Translations under genes and position numbers: made by a program
The notes under the pieces: model-generated
Seen by the model: the letters and a program-made list of their open reading frames with translations, nothing else
Told to the model about the DNA's origin: nothing
Databases searched by the model: none
Part shown: positions 1-7,921 of the stretch, piece after piece
How the letters are laid out: every line of letters starts with the position of its first letter
Position numbering within the stretch: the stretch's first letter is position 1
From: Montanilutibacter psychrotolerans
Lineage (GTDB): Bacteria; Pseudomonadota; Gammaproteobacteria; Xanthomonadales; Xanthomonadaceae
Assembly (NCBI RefSeq): GCF_003719825.1
Contig: NZ_RIBS01000008.1
Location: 1-51,323 of the forward strand
Length of the DNA: 51,323 nt
Direction: 5' to 3'

Positions 1-2
1 CC

Positions 3-419
3 ACCGATCAGCGCATCGACGTGATGGCCAGCAAGAAGATCGTGCTGCAGGCCGGCCAGACCCAGGTCACCCTGGAAGGCGGCGACATCACGTTCGCCTG
101 CCCTGGCAACTTCACCGTCAATGCCAGTGAGCAACCTTTCAAGGCAGGGGAGAACGTTCCCGCGCAACTCGAAAGGCTGCCCGATTCTCGAGCAAAGCGA
201 TTCAGCGTCCAGTTTGTAGTCAAAGACCGGAACGAAGAACCTGTCGCGAACTTCGCTTACGCCATCACTAATTCCTCGGGAGAATCGTTCCGAGGCACAA
301 CAAACGAAAATGGCGAAACCATGCGTGTCTTTAGTACAACTGCGGAGAAGTTCGACCTAAGGCCAGACACCTGCGAATCCGAATCACAGCCCGCCCCACT
401 ATTTGCTGACCAATGTTGA
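3..419 (+). CDS. vgrG: VgrG type VI secretion spike protein, C-terminal part (partial at the left edge)
   Basis: The reading frame is open to the left edge, so only the last 138 or so residues are present. The first part, around MASKKIVLQAG and GGDITFACPGNFTV, is the typical end of the DUF2345 beta-helix region of VgrG, the spike that tops the Hcp tube of type VI secretion systems. After about residue 55 the protein continues into an extension (VQFVVKDRNEEPVANFAYAI, then a GTTNENGETM turn). This reads like a transthyretin-type beta-sandwich, a domain known in some VgrG proteins to dock cargo effectors. The stop codon overlaps the start of the next gene by 7 bases, which fits a VgrG-cargo pair. 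VgrG identity is firm; the cargo-docking role of the tail is inferred. Confidence 0.9.
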   Translation, partial: TDQRIDVMASKKIVLQAGQTQVTLEGGDITFACPGNFTVNASEQPFKAGENVPAQLERLPDSRAKRFSVQFVVKDRNEEPVANFAYAITNSSGESFRGTTNENGETMRVFSTTAEKFDLRPDTCESESQPAPLFADQC

Positions 420-1816
420 GCCACAACATGAACCATCCAGTTCAAGGCAGGCCTCTCGCGTCGTCAATTGCGACCGAAAGCCACACAAAGAAGACCCCGG
501 CACAAGTAATCAACAGGCGCGTTCAGTATCGAATTGTCGCGGCGCCACTTGACGCATCTCCAAGAGCGCCGGGCGCAAAGTATTCGGACAAAGTTGTAAC
601 TGACAGTGCCAGCAACTTGAATGGACTGCCGTTTGCCGTAACCGCAAAAGGCGACAACAAGCGAATTCTGCACCGCACACTTCAAGGCAAAAGTTACGCT
701 GAATTTGGGCGCCCCCATCACACCGCAGAAATCAACGTGCCGGACGACGTCGTCGCCGTTGAAATATACCTGGGGAACGATGCCTATGAAGCACGACGCT
801 TGCATCCACTATTCGTAGTGGCCCCGGATACGTCAGGCCTGACGATCATCGAGATCCACGAGATCCCACAGGTCCGGCTGACCAGATTGCAAGCTAGCAC
901 CGAGAGCGCCTCACGATACCCTGCAGCAGACCGCGGCCAAACCACGAAAATTCGCGACAACAACTTCATTGGCTACCTGACCGGGGATACGTGGAGAGAT
1001 CTCTCGTATGAATTCACATCTGCCGATGTCCTACGACTATGTGGGGTTAGTTTCTTGGAGAGACCATTTATCGAAGACCGAGGCCGAAGTCGAGTCACTC
1101 CCTTGGAAGTTGGAGCAGGGGCAACGCTCCTTGGCCCAGTGAGGCCACAACGGCTGTTCGAACTATTTGAGCAGCATCCACCAGCAGAACCATTCAACGT
1201 CACAACCACTTCGCCTGGTGCAATTCGCAACAAAGATAAAGAAGTTCTCGCAATTCCAGACTGGACAGTTGTACTGAGTCCGATCTATGAAGGAAGAATC
1301 GAAGAGCTTTCTGGAGAGAGCCACGATCGACTCTCCGGATATGTGGACCTCCCTCTTGTCAACATCAGGGTGTCGTATCAAACGGGCGCTTTCGCCAACG
1401 CGGTTGGGGCGGGGTCAACCGTACGACCAGCCGATGTGTTGAAACGCACCAACCCCTTGGCGTACAAGGGAATAATCGAGGCCGCGTGGAAATCAGGGAT
1501 TGACGAATTGACGATCAGCAGCACATGGCGTCCGATGCTCGGCTCAAAGTTGCACCGAATGGGCGTTGCCGTTGATGTAGTGTTTGTTGACGATTACGAC
1601 GACCGCAACGTCAAGGGCAATGACGTAGAGAAGTTCAGGGCGCATATTGGATCTGGCAAGAGCCCTAGCGAACTATATTCGACATTCAGCGCGGTTGTCT
1701 TTAGTGACAACACCAACCTCACTGGATTCAAGGCCGACCCATGGCATCGAAAGGCGAGCGACAATTTGCACAAGAATCACCTGCACGTATCCGCTACCGA
1801 CCCGGATGCCCGATGA
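413..1816 (+). CDS. Putative type VI secretion cargo effector with C-terminal M15-type peptidase signature
   Basis: This 467-residue protein is encoded directly behind vgrG. No signal peptide or membrane segment is visible, as expected for cargo delivered on the spike. The first 340 residues or so match nothing I recognise. The last 120 carry an SKLHRMGVAVDV motif and a NHLHV motif. These correspond to the zinc-binding SxHxxGxAxD and HxH elements of the M15 D-Ala-D-Ala carboxypeptidase / L-Ala-D-Glu endopeptidase fold, giving candidate ligands His381, Asp388 and His456 or His458. The predicted action is cutting peptidoglycan stem peptides in the periplasm of a target cell. A second ATG at 428 is also possible. 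Base composition is visibly less GC-rich than the housekeeping genes, suggesting horizontal acquisition. Enzymatic class is inferred from motifs only. Confidence 0.72.
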   Translation: MLSHNMNHPVQGRPLASSIATESHTKKTPAQVINRRVQYRIVAAPLDASPRAPGAKYSDKVVTDSASNLNGLPFAVTAKGDNKRILHRTLQGKSYAEFGRPHHTAEINVPDDVVAVEIYLGNDAYEARRLHPLFVVAPDTSGLTIIEIHEIPQVRLTRLQASTESASRYPAADRGQTTKIRDNNFIGYLTGDTWRDLSYEFTSADVLRLCGVSFLERPFIEDRGRSRVTPLEVGAGATLLGPVRPQRLFELFEQHPPAEPFNVTTTSPGAIRNKDKEVLAIPDWTVVLSPIYEGRIEELSGESHDRLSGYVDLPLVNIRVSYQTGAFANAVGAGSTVRPADVLKRTNPLAYKGIIEAAWKSGIDELTISSTWRPMLGSKLHRMGVAVDVVFVDDYDDRNVKGNDVEKFRAHIGSGKSPSELYSTFSAVVFSDNTNLTGFKADPWHRKASDNLHKNHLHVSATDPDAR

Positions 1817-2325
1817 ACAGAAGTGTCCGCGGCCTGGGAATCTCGAGATTCCTCTTACCCATTCTTCTTGCCGCATCACTCCCCGCGCTGGCCGACGCGG
1901 CCAAATCTCCTGACGCCACAAGCTTCGAGCCTTGCGGCGCGCAATCGCTCCGGAGTTTTCGCGAGATCATCGTCACGAGAACGAGCCGCGGCAGCTTGCA
2001 CGCCCCTCTGGACCTTGTCCCGATGATCCTCTGCGGAAACCGCGACGACGGAGTTCGACTCTCGACGGTGTACGACCACATGGCGGAACGCATGACTCAT
2101 GTGGAAGAGCATACGGGCATGCCCCCGGTACGAAGTCAGGTCAAGAAGAGCTTGGAGCTCGCTGCCGAAATGATATTGGCCACGAACGTAGATTATGCAG
2201 AACTTTCCGCGTCGCAGGATTCGCTTCTCCTTGAATACTCTGGAGATGCTTGCTCCAGGCAAGTAAAGATTGAAGTTGTGCGGGGCGCCTGGCTGATCAC
2301 CGAGTATGTTTCTTCTTGTGATTGA
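1813..2325 (+). CDS. Small secreted protein, candidate immunity protein to the upstream effector
   Basis: This encodes 170 residues. The ATG overlaps the effector stop codon (ATGA), which shows translational coupling. The N-terminus is a clear signal peptide: basic MNRSVRG, then a hydrophobic ISRFLLPILLAASL stretch, then an ALADA cleavage region. The mature protein would therefore sit in the periplasm, which is where a peptidoglycan-cutting toxin acts. The mature part has four cysteines, near GFEP-type CGAQ, LCGN, ACSR and the terminal SSCD, and no recognised domain. Position, coupling, small size and periplasmic targeting are the usual signs of a type VI immunity protein. No sequence family was recognised, so the role rests on context. 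Confidence 0.65.
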   Translation: MNRSVRGLGISRFLLPILLAASLPALADAAKSPDATSFEPCGAQSLRSFREIIVTRTSRGSLHAPLDLVPMILCGNRDDGVRLSTVYDHMAERMTHVEEHTGMPPVRSQVKKSLELAAEMILATNVDYAELSASQDSLLLEYSGDACSRQVKIEVVRGAWLITEYVSSCD

Positions 2326-2438
2326 ATTGGCACGCCGGTCGCCTGCCCACCACCTACCTGGTGAGCGACACCAAGGGCACGGCGGGTGCGTTCCACAAGT
2401 TGGAAACCGCCAAGGCGGTGTTGAAAGGACTGCGCTAG
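2322..2438 (+). pseudogene. Orphan C-terminal coding remnant
   Basis: An open stretch of 38 codons (LNWHAGRLPTTYLVSDTKG, continuing to KAVLKGLR) ends in TAG. It has coding-like codon use and high GC, unlike the AT-richer immunity gene before it. It has no start codon of its own with a ribosome site, and an in-frame TGA lies at 2319-2321, immediately upstream. It looks like the tail of an older gene left behind when the effector/immunity pair was inserted or exchanged. It could also be chance. Confidence 0.35.
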
Positions 2439-2471
2439 GGCGTCGACTCGTACCCAGACCATCCCAACTGG

Positions 2472-3089
2472 TCAGGGTTTGGTGGCGGCTGGTCCGCAGC
2501 CGTAGTCGGCCTGCGCCAGGCCGTTGCGAAACGGGTCGGTCAGCACGTCCGAGTAGCCGTCCTGCAGCCGTCGCTGCCTGGGCAACAGCCGGGCACGGAA
2601 GAAGCGGCTGAAGCGCGCCAGTCGCTGCCCGCGCGCGGTCAGGCGCACGCAGCCGTCGACGATGGCGATGGTGCCTGATGCCTGTTGCTCGGTCAGTCGC
2701 ACGTCCGCCACCCGTTGCTCGCGGAAGTACTCGCCCGTCACCACCTCGTCGAAGCGATCCAGGCGGATGCCACCGCCGCGCTGCTGCAGCTTTTCCAGCA
2801 GGTAGAACGACAGGGACCGGTCGATGACGGTGGGCACCGAGATGGCGGCGATGTAGCCGCACATCAGCCAGATCGCGACCAGTTGCACGCGCTCGAACCC
2901 GTTGAACACCGCCAGGCCACGGGCGAACCACAGCGTCGGGAACGCCAGCGCGGCGGCCAGCACCGCGTCGAACAACGCGCCGTAGAACACCACGTCCACG
3001 CGGAACCACCGCACGTGGATGCAGTAGACCGCTGCCAGCAGCGCGCCGTAGACCATCAGCGAAACCAGCGCCCGCGAAAACTTTGCCAT
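2472..3089 (-). CDS. Small membrane protein of unknown function
   Basis: This encodes 205 residues. The start is placed at MAKFSRALV because a good GGAGG-type ribosome site precedes that ATG; the frame stays open 18 codons further. Four hydrophobic segments lie in the first 110 residues (around ALVSLMVYGALLAAVYCI, VVFYGALFDAVLAAALAF, an aromatic LWFARGLAVF stretch, and QLVAIWLMCGYIAAISV). The C-terminal hundred residues are charged, Arg-rich and probably cytoplasmic. No family was recognised. It lies downstream of the DUF5916 gene on the same strand, but a hairpin and a gap of about 100 bp separate them, so joint transcription is uncertain. Confidence 0.7.
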   Translation of the reverse strand: MAKFSRALVSLMVYGALLAAVYCIHVRWFRVDVVFYGALFDAVLAAALAFPTLWFARGLAVFNGFERVQLVAIWLMCGYIAAISVPTVIDRSLSFYLLEKLQQRGGGIRLDRFDEVVTGEYFREQRVADVRLTEQQASGTIAIVDGCVRLTARGQRLARFSRFFRARLLPRQRRLQDGYSDVLTDPFRNGLAQADYGCGPAATKP

Positions 3090-3122
3090 GGGGACCTCCG
3101 TGTCCAATGCCGGCGATGACGG

Positions 3123-3141
3123 GCCCGGCTCGGGGCCGGGC
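3123..3141 (-). terminator. GC-rich hairpin after the DUF5916 gene
   Basis: Perfect 7-bp arms (GCCCGGC and GCCGGGC) enclose a 5-base loop. The hairpin sits between the DUF5916 gene stop and the next minus-strand gene. No T-run follows, so it may be a weak or Rho-assisted terminator. Confidence 0.35.
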
Positions 3142-3191
3142 ATCGCGCCAATCGGCCGCCCCCGTTCAACGGGAGCGCGCCGGCAATCAGG

Positions 3192-5414
3192 TCAGAAACT
3201 GAACAGGCGGCTCACCTTTACGAAGAACTGCTTGCCCGTGTGCAGGTCGAGGTCGCGGGTGCGCTCGACGACGTACGGGTTGCCGAACAGGCGCAGGTTC
3301 TCCTGCTGGTCGGTGTAGCCCACGTACACGGCCGTTCCCGGGTTGGGCGAGTAGCTGACCAGGATGTCGCCGGTCAGGCGCTTGCTGCGCTCGAACGCAA
3401 ACAGGTTGGCGTTGGGCTCCAACACGGCGTAGTCGAAGATCACGTGCGCAGCCAGGAAGCGGTTGAACTGGTACTTGACCTTGGTGCGCGACAGCGTGTT
3501 GCGGAAGATGCGCGCGTCGCCGTCCTGGCCGGCGAGCGGCGAGCGCGCGCGCAGCTCATCCCAGATGAAGTTCTGGTCGATGCGCAACTGGGCGAACGGG
3601 CTGATGGTGAAGTCGACCTTCAGCTGCCGGGCATCGGCCAGGAACGGATCCAGCCCGGCCGCCGGGAAGTAGTTCACCGCCTTGCCGCCACTGACCGTGG
3701 CACCGATGGTCAACCATTTCAGCCATTCGGTGCTGGCGCCGAGCGAGTAGGAGTCCTTGCGGAATTCCAGGCCGGCGAAACGCTCGAAGGACTCGATCCA
3801 ATGCCCTTCGAACTTGGTGTGGCGCAGGCCGTTGATCGTGAAGCCGGCATCGGCCTTCCAGTCCTGCAGCTCGTTGCGCTGGTCCCACGTGTGTTCGGTG
3901 ATCAGCGACGGACCGGCACTGATCAGCCACGGCGCTTCGGGGAACTGCCAGGTGTAGGCGGCGGACTGGTACAGCTGGCGGATGTCGGTGCGCGGAACGA
4001 AGCCCAGTTCGGTTTCGAAATCGCGCGAGATGTCGATGTACTGCCCGTCGTAGGTGAAGTTGCGTCCGCCGCGCGTTGCCTGGAGGAACATCAGGTGGCC
4101 ATCGCGACCGACGCCTTCGGCCTCCTGCGAACGGCTGCGCACCGCCTGTGCCGCCACCGCCCAGTTGTCGTTGACCTTCAGGCGCGTGTCGAGGCCGAAG
4201 ACCTTGTTGGACTGGTGACCAACGTCGCGATGGGTGTACAGCATGCCCACGTTGGACTGCTCGGCGAAGTCGCGCTGCAGGCGCACCACGCCGATCTTGC
4301 CGGTGGCATCGGCGTCTTCGCCGGTGACGGTCGCCCCGGCCTGCTCGTCGTCGATCAAGAGTCCACCGATTGCCCAACGACCGACGCGGCCGGTGACGCG
4401 TGCGCCGTATTCTGGCTCGACGATGCGACGGGAGAAGAACAGGCTGACGGGCGTACCGAAGAAGCTGGAGTTCTCGAGGAAGAACGGCCGCTTCTCCGGA
4501 AACAGCACCTCGAACCGCTGGTTGACGATAACCTGCGGCTCGTCGGACTCGACTTCGCTGAAGTCGGGGTTGACAGTGAGGTCGACGGCCAGCGCATCGT
4601 TGATCACGAACTTGGCGTCGATGCCGGCTTCGCTGCGCTGGCGGCGTCCGATGTGCGGATTGCCCTGCGCGTCGGGGCCCAGTGCCCGGGTATTGCGGTA
4701 GGACGCATGCGGGATGACCTGGATGTTGCGGCCCGGGGAAATGCTGTCCTCGATGCGCGCGTCGGCGAACTGCGGGACGAACCCTTCCTTGCGCTCGGTG
4801 ATGTACGGCCAGTACGCGAACTCGTTGGTGCGCGGGATGATCCGGTTGACCGCGATGCCCCAATCCTGCGCCGCGCCCTTCTCGAAGCGCAGGCTCTTGA
4901 ACGGGATCTCCATCGTCACGACGAAGCCATCGGCGGTCACGCGACCGTCGGACGTCCATTGCGTGTCGAAGTTGAAGTCGTAGCCCAGGCCTTCGGTCAG
5001 GCGGCTGTCCATCTGCACGCCGAACGGATTGGCGGAGAACACGTACGCACGTTGCCGGTCGTGGAAGGTGTCGAGGAACACCTGCACGCCCTCGTCGCCG
5101 AAGATGTCGTCGCGACGCGCGATGCGCGCACGCACCAGCGCCGGGTCGTCCTTGCAGACGAACACGATGTAGAGGTTGGTGTCGTCATAGGAAAGGTAGG
5201 CCTTGGTATCGAGCGACACCGGATCACCGTCGCCCGGGGTGTTCTGGCGAAAGCCCGTCACTTCAACACCCGCGTCGGCGGGCACGCCACCGACGTAATC
5301 GTCCAGCCTGGGAGCATGCACGGCACGCGGAATGCGCAGGGCATCGTCGGCCAGTGCCGGAGAAGCGCAACCCAGCAGCGCCAGCAACAACAGCAAAGCG
5401 TTAGTACGTCGCAT
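3192..5414 (-). CDS. DUF5916 / CBM9-like outer-membrane beta-barrel protein
   Basis: This encodes 740 residues with an N-terminal signal sequence. The hydrophobic LLLLLALLG run is followed by CASPALADD, so either a lipobox-type cleavage before Cys or an ordinary ALA-DD cleavage is possible. Residues of about 30-230 look like the carbohydrate-binding family 9 domain that precedes DUF5916 (YLSYDDTNLYIVFVCKDD, then GFVVTMEIPFKSLRF). The rest is rich in alternating beta strands and ends in Phe (KVSRLFSF), the usual C-terminal signature of an outer-membrane barrel. Such proteins are common in Xanthomonadaceae; their substrate is not established. The gene follows the GT87 gene by 35 bp on the same strand and may share its transcript. 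Confidence 0.82.
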   Translation of the reverse strand: MRRTNALLLLLALLGCASPALADDALRIPRAVHAPRLDDYVGGVPADAGVEVTGFRQNTPGDGDPVSLDTKAYLSYDDTNLYIVFVCKDDPALVRARIARRDDIFGDEGVQVFLDTFHDRQRAYVFSANPFGVQMDSRLTEGLGYDFNFDTQWTSDGRVTADGFVVTMEIPFKSLRFEKGAAQDWGIAVNRIIPRTNEFAYWPYITERKEGFVPQFADARIEDSISPGRNIQVIPHASYRNTRALGPDAQGNPHIGRRQRSEAGIDAKFVINDALAVDLTVNPDFSEVESDEPQVIVNQRFEVLFPEKRPFFLENSSFFGTPVSLFFSRRIVEPEYGARVTGRVGRWAIGGLLIDDEQAGATVTGEDADATGKIGVVRLQRDFAEQSNVGMLYTHRDVGHQSNKVFGLDTRLKVNDNWAVAAQAVRSRSQEAEGVGRDGHLMFLQATRGGRNFTYDGQYIDISRDFETELGFVPRTDIRQLYQSAAYTWQFPEAPWLISAGPSLITEHTWDQRNELQDWKADAGFTINGLRHTKFEGHWIESFERFAGLEFRKDSYSLGASTEWLKWLTIGATVSGGKAVNYFPAAGLDPFLADARQLKVDFTISPFAQLRIDQNFIWDELRARSPLAGQDGDARIFRNTLSRTKVKYQFNRFLAAHVIFDYAVLEPNANLFAFERSKRLTGDILVSYSPNPGTAVYVGYTDQQENLRLFGNPYVVERTRDLDLHTGKQFFVKVSRLFSF

Positions 5415-5449
5415 CGGGAACGAACCTTCGGAAAGGGAAACGTTGGAAA

Positions 5450-6991
5450 TCAGGCGGCCGCCGGAATGGCGGAATCGTCATGAGGCAGGGAACCACCGCC
5501 GGCGCCGTGCGCGGACGGGCGTCGCAGGACAACCCAGAGACACAGCGCGACGGCGACCAGCTGACTGGCCGTGGACACCGCCATGCGTGGCGCCACGTCG
5601 GACAGGCCGATGCCTTCGAACGGAAGCACCGCCGCCAGCGCCAGCCAGGCCAGCGCGGCACCGACAAGCCAACGTCGCGTCGTCGGCCAGGCAGCGGCAA
5701 GCAGGCCCCACAGCCACAGCGGCGCGAACAGGCCGTTGTGATCGGGCACGAACGGGCTGCGGAACGCGGCCAGCGTCAGCAGCGCAATCCAGACCGCAGC
5801 GCGCTCCAGGCGCGACATCTGTGCCGTGCGTCGCGCGGCCAGCACCGTCAGCGCCACGATGAGCGCCGTCCATGCCCACGCCACCTTGCCCGCCAGGGCG
5901 CGGTCCATGCCGTCCACGCCCAGCGCCTTGAGCTTGAGAACGAGGCCGGGCACGGAGGCATTGATGGTGTTGACCCATTCCAGCCCCTCGAACTCGAGGA
6001 ACGCCCACGCTTCGCCGCTGAGGATTCGCGGCGCCTGGTAGTGCACGAAGGCGTCGAACGGCGCCGCGCCCAGCCACGCGTAGACCGCCACGGTGTAGAG
6101 CACGGAGAACGCCAGCGTCCATCCCACGGCACGCCACTGGCGCGTGGCGATCAAGTAGATGCCGAGCAGCCCCGGAAACAACTTGAACACCGCAAAGCCC
6201 AGCAATGCGCCGCCGAGCAGCGGCCGGCCGCGCTCGAACGACACCATCGCCAGCACTGACATCGCAATCGCGGCAAGCTGGAAGTTGCCCAGCTGCAAGG
6301 TCACCAGCACCGGGCTGGCCAGCCACACCGCCGGCAGCAGCAGCGCCGCGCGGCGTCCGACCGAACCGCCCACCCAGCGACACAGCGCCACCATCGCGCC
6401 GCCCACCAGCGCCGTTTCGAGCACGAACCATGCAGCGCGCAGCGACAGGAAGTCGCCACCCAGCGCAGTGCCCACGGCCGGCAGCAGCAGGAACTGCGGC
6501 AAGTAGAAGAATTCGTCGATCTTGAACCGCCCGGCAAAGCCCGCGTAATGCGAGGTGTCGTAGAGGTTCTCGACCCCAGACCGCGCCAATTCGGCGGCCT
6601 GCCAGTACGCGGAGTAGCAGCTGTGGCCGACGTAGAAGGGGTCGAACCAGAACGCCGACGACTGCGCGTGCTGCGGATCGGCCATGAACCAGGCCACGCC
6701 CGCCGAGCGCAGTGCCGCCAGCACGGCCACCGCCAGCCATGCCACGCACCACGCCGCGTGCGTGCGTCGCAGCTCGTCCCATTCGTGTGGCAGTCGACGC
6801 GCCAGCGACGGCACGACGGCCATCCCCAGCACTGCCGCGACCAGCGCGGACACATCCAACCGAAGGCCCAGCGCGACGCCGGCAACGGCGACGACGGGCG
6901 CAACCAGGGCGATGACAAGGCCGGCAACCACCCAACGTTCGGGCGAGACACGCACGGCCGCACGACGATCGTGACTCAGAGTCACTTGCAT
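5450..6991 (-). CDS. GT87-type (DUF2029) polytopic membrane glycosyltransferase
   Basis: This encodes 513 residues, almost entirely hydrophobic, with roughly ten to twelve membrane segments. This is the architecture of GT-C-type glycosyltransferases that use polyprenyl-phosphate sugars on the outer face of the inner membrane. The first large loop holds acidic and aromatic residues (FWFDPFYVGHS, then VENLYDTSHY), as in DUF2029 proteins. The start at MQVTLSHD is chosen because an AAGGGA ribosome site lies just upstream; the frame remains open 11 codons further with no better site. The acceptor is unknown. The DUF5916 gene follows at 35 bp. Confidence 0.78.
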   Translation of the reverse strand: MQVTLSHDRRAAVRVSPERWVVAGLVIALVAPVVAVAGVALGLRLDVSALVAAVLGMAVVPSLARRLPHEWDELRRTHAAWCVAWLAVAVLAALRSAGVAWFMADPQHAQSSAFWFDPFYVGHSCYSAYWQAAELARSGVENLYDTSHYAGFAGRFKIDEFFYLPQFLLLPAVGTALGGDFLSLRAAWFVLETALVGGAMVALCRWVGGSVGRRAALLLPAVWLASPVLVTLQLGNFQLAAIAMSVLAMVSFERGRPLLGGALLGFAVFKLFPGLLGIYLIATRQWRAVGWTLAFSVLYTVAVYAWLGAAPFDAFVHYQAPRILSGEAWAFLEFEGLEWVNTINASVPGLVLKLKALGVDGMDRALAGKVAWAWTALIVALTVLAARRTAQMSRLERAAVWIALLTLAAFRSPFVPDHNGLFAPLWLWGLLAAAWPTTRRWLVGAALAWLALAAVLPFEGIGLSDVAPRMAVSTASQLVAVALCLWVVLRRPSAHGAGGGSLPHDDSAIPAAA

Positions 6992-7131
6992 AGGATTCCC
7001 TTCCCCTACCGAAACAGATGGCACGCACCTGGCTGGTCGCTGCGCCAGTGATGGCGATCGACCCGACCCGGGCGGCGATGCCGCAACGCCGTGGCGCTGC
7101 GACGGACTGACTGGTATTTCCCCATTCCTAG

Positions 7132-7152
7132 GGTAGCCGACATCCGGCTACC
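7132..7152 (-). terminator. Hairpin at the end of the HAD gene, end of the six-gene operon
   Basis: Perfect 8-bp arms (GGTAGCCG and CGGCTACC) enclose a 5-base loop. The hairpin begins inside the last codons of the HAD phosphatase gene and includes its stop codon. No long T-run follows on the minus strand. Confidence 0.45.
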
Positions 7153-7909
7153 GTTTCAGTGCCCCCTCGACCTTCCCCGAGAAGAAGAACTGGTGCAGCT
7201 CGTTGAAGTCGTCGAACACCACATCGCTGCCCGCATCGGTGCCGCTGCCGTTGACGTGGTCGACGCGCAGCAGCGTGGTGATGCCGAACGGTCGCGCGCC
7301 GGCCACGTCGTTGATCGGGTGGTCGCCCACCATCCAGATGTTGCGCGGCTCGATTCCTAGCTTGTCGATCGCCAGCCGGAACGGCGCTTCCTGTGGCTTG
7401 TCGGCGCCGGCTTCCTCCGAGGTCACGACGTAGTCGAAGCAATCGTCCAGTCCGAAGTAGATGATCTTGCGGAACTGAATCTGCGAGGTCAGGTCGGTGA
7501 TGATGGCCGTGCCGATGCCATTGCTGCGCAACGCCAGCAGGAAGTCGTGCACGCCCGGAAACAGCTCGCAGTGCGACAGGAAGGTTCGCCAGTACGTCTG
7601 CTCCAGGTCCAGCGTGATCACCAGCTGCGTCTTGCGACCCAGCAGTTCGATGCCACGTTGGAAATACAGCAGCCGGCTGTGCGAACTGGCGGTCTTGCCC
7701 AGCTGTCGCTTCACTTCCTCGCGCGCCTGGGCGAACGCGCCGCGCACGTCCGCGGCATCCACGCCCAGCAGGCGCACCGCCTTGGCCTCCGCGGCCGCCA
7801 TGGCCCGCGCGTGCGGCGGATCGTAGGCGTACAGCGTGTTGTCGGTGTCGAAGATGATGGCCTGCGGCGAACGCAGGGGCTTTCCGTCGGTATGGAGTCT
7901 GAGCGTCAT
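7148..7909 (-). CDS. HAD-superfamily phosphatase
   Basis: This encodes 253 residues. Motif I is FDTDNTLY (nucleophile Asp21, acid/base Asp23), motif II lies in TAIITDLTS, the lysine is in ADKPQ, and motif IV is MVGDHPINDVAGA, so a full HAD catalytic set is present. A helical cap follows motif I (roughly residues 30-115), typical of the C1-cap group that includes nucleotidases and sugar phosphatases. It is the last gene of the operon, 12 bp after the glycosyltransferase-kinase gene. It probably removes a phosphate from a sugar-phosphate intermediate of that pathway. Family assignment is firm; the substrate is not known. Confidence 0.85.
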   Translation of the reverse strand: MTLRLHTDGKPLRSPQAIIFDTDNTLYAYDPPHARAMAAAEAKAVRLLGVDAADVRGAFAQAREEVKRQLGKTASSHSRLLYFQRGIELLGRKTQLVITLDLEQTYWRTFLSHCELFPGVHDFLLALRSNGIGTAIITDLTSQIQFRKIIYFGLDDCFDYVVTSEEAGADKPQEAPFRLAIDKLGIEPRNIWMVGDHPINDVAGARPFGITTLLRVDHVNGSGTDAGSDVVFDDFNELHQFFFSGKVEGALKR

Positions 7910-7921
7910 GCGATCTGGCCG

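Noticed and set aside
3240-5483. Very long plus-strand open frame opposite the DUF5916 gene (747 codons)
   Set aside because: It is the antisense shadow of a high-GC gene: Val/Glu/Ala/Arg-rich without domains, while the minus strand has a signal peptide, a known domain and a barrel end.
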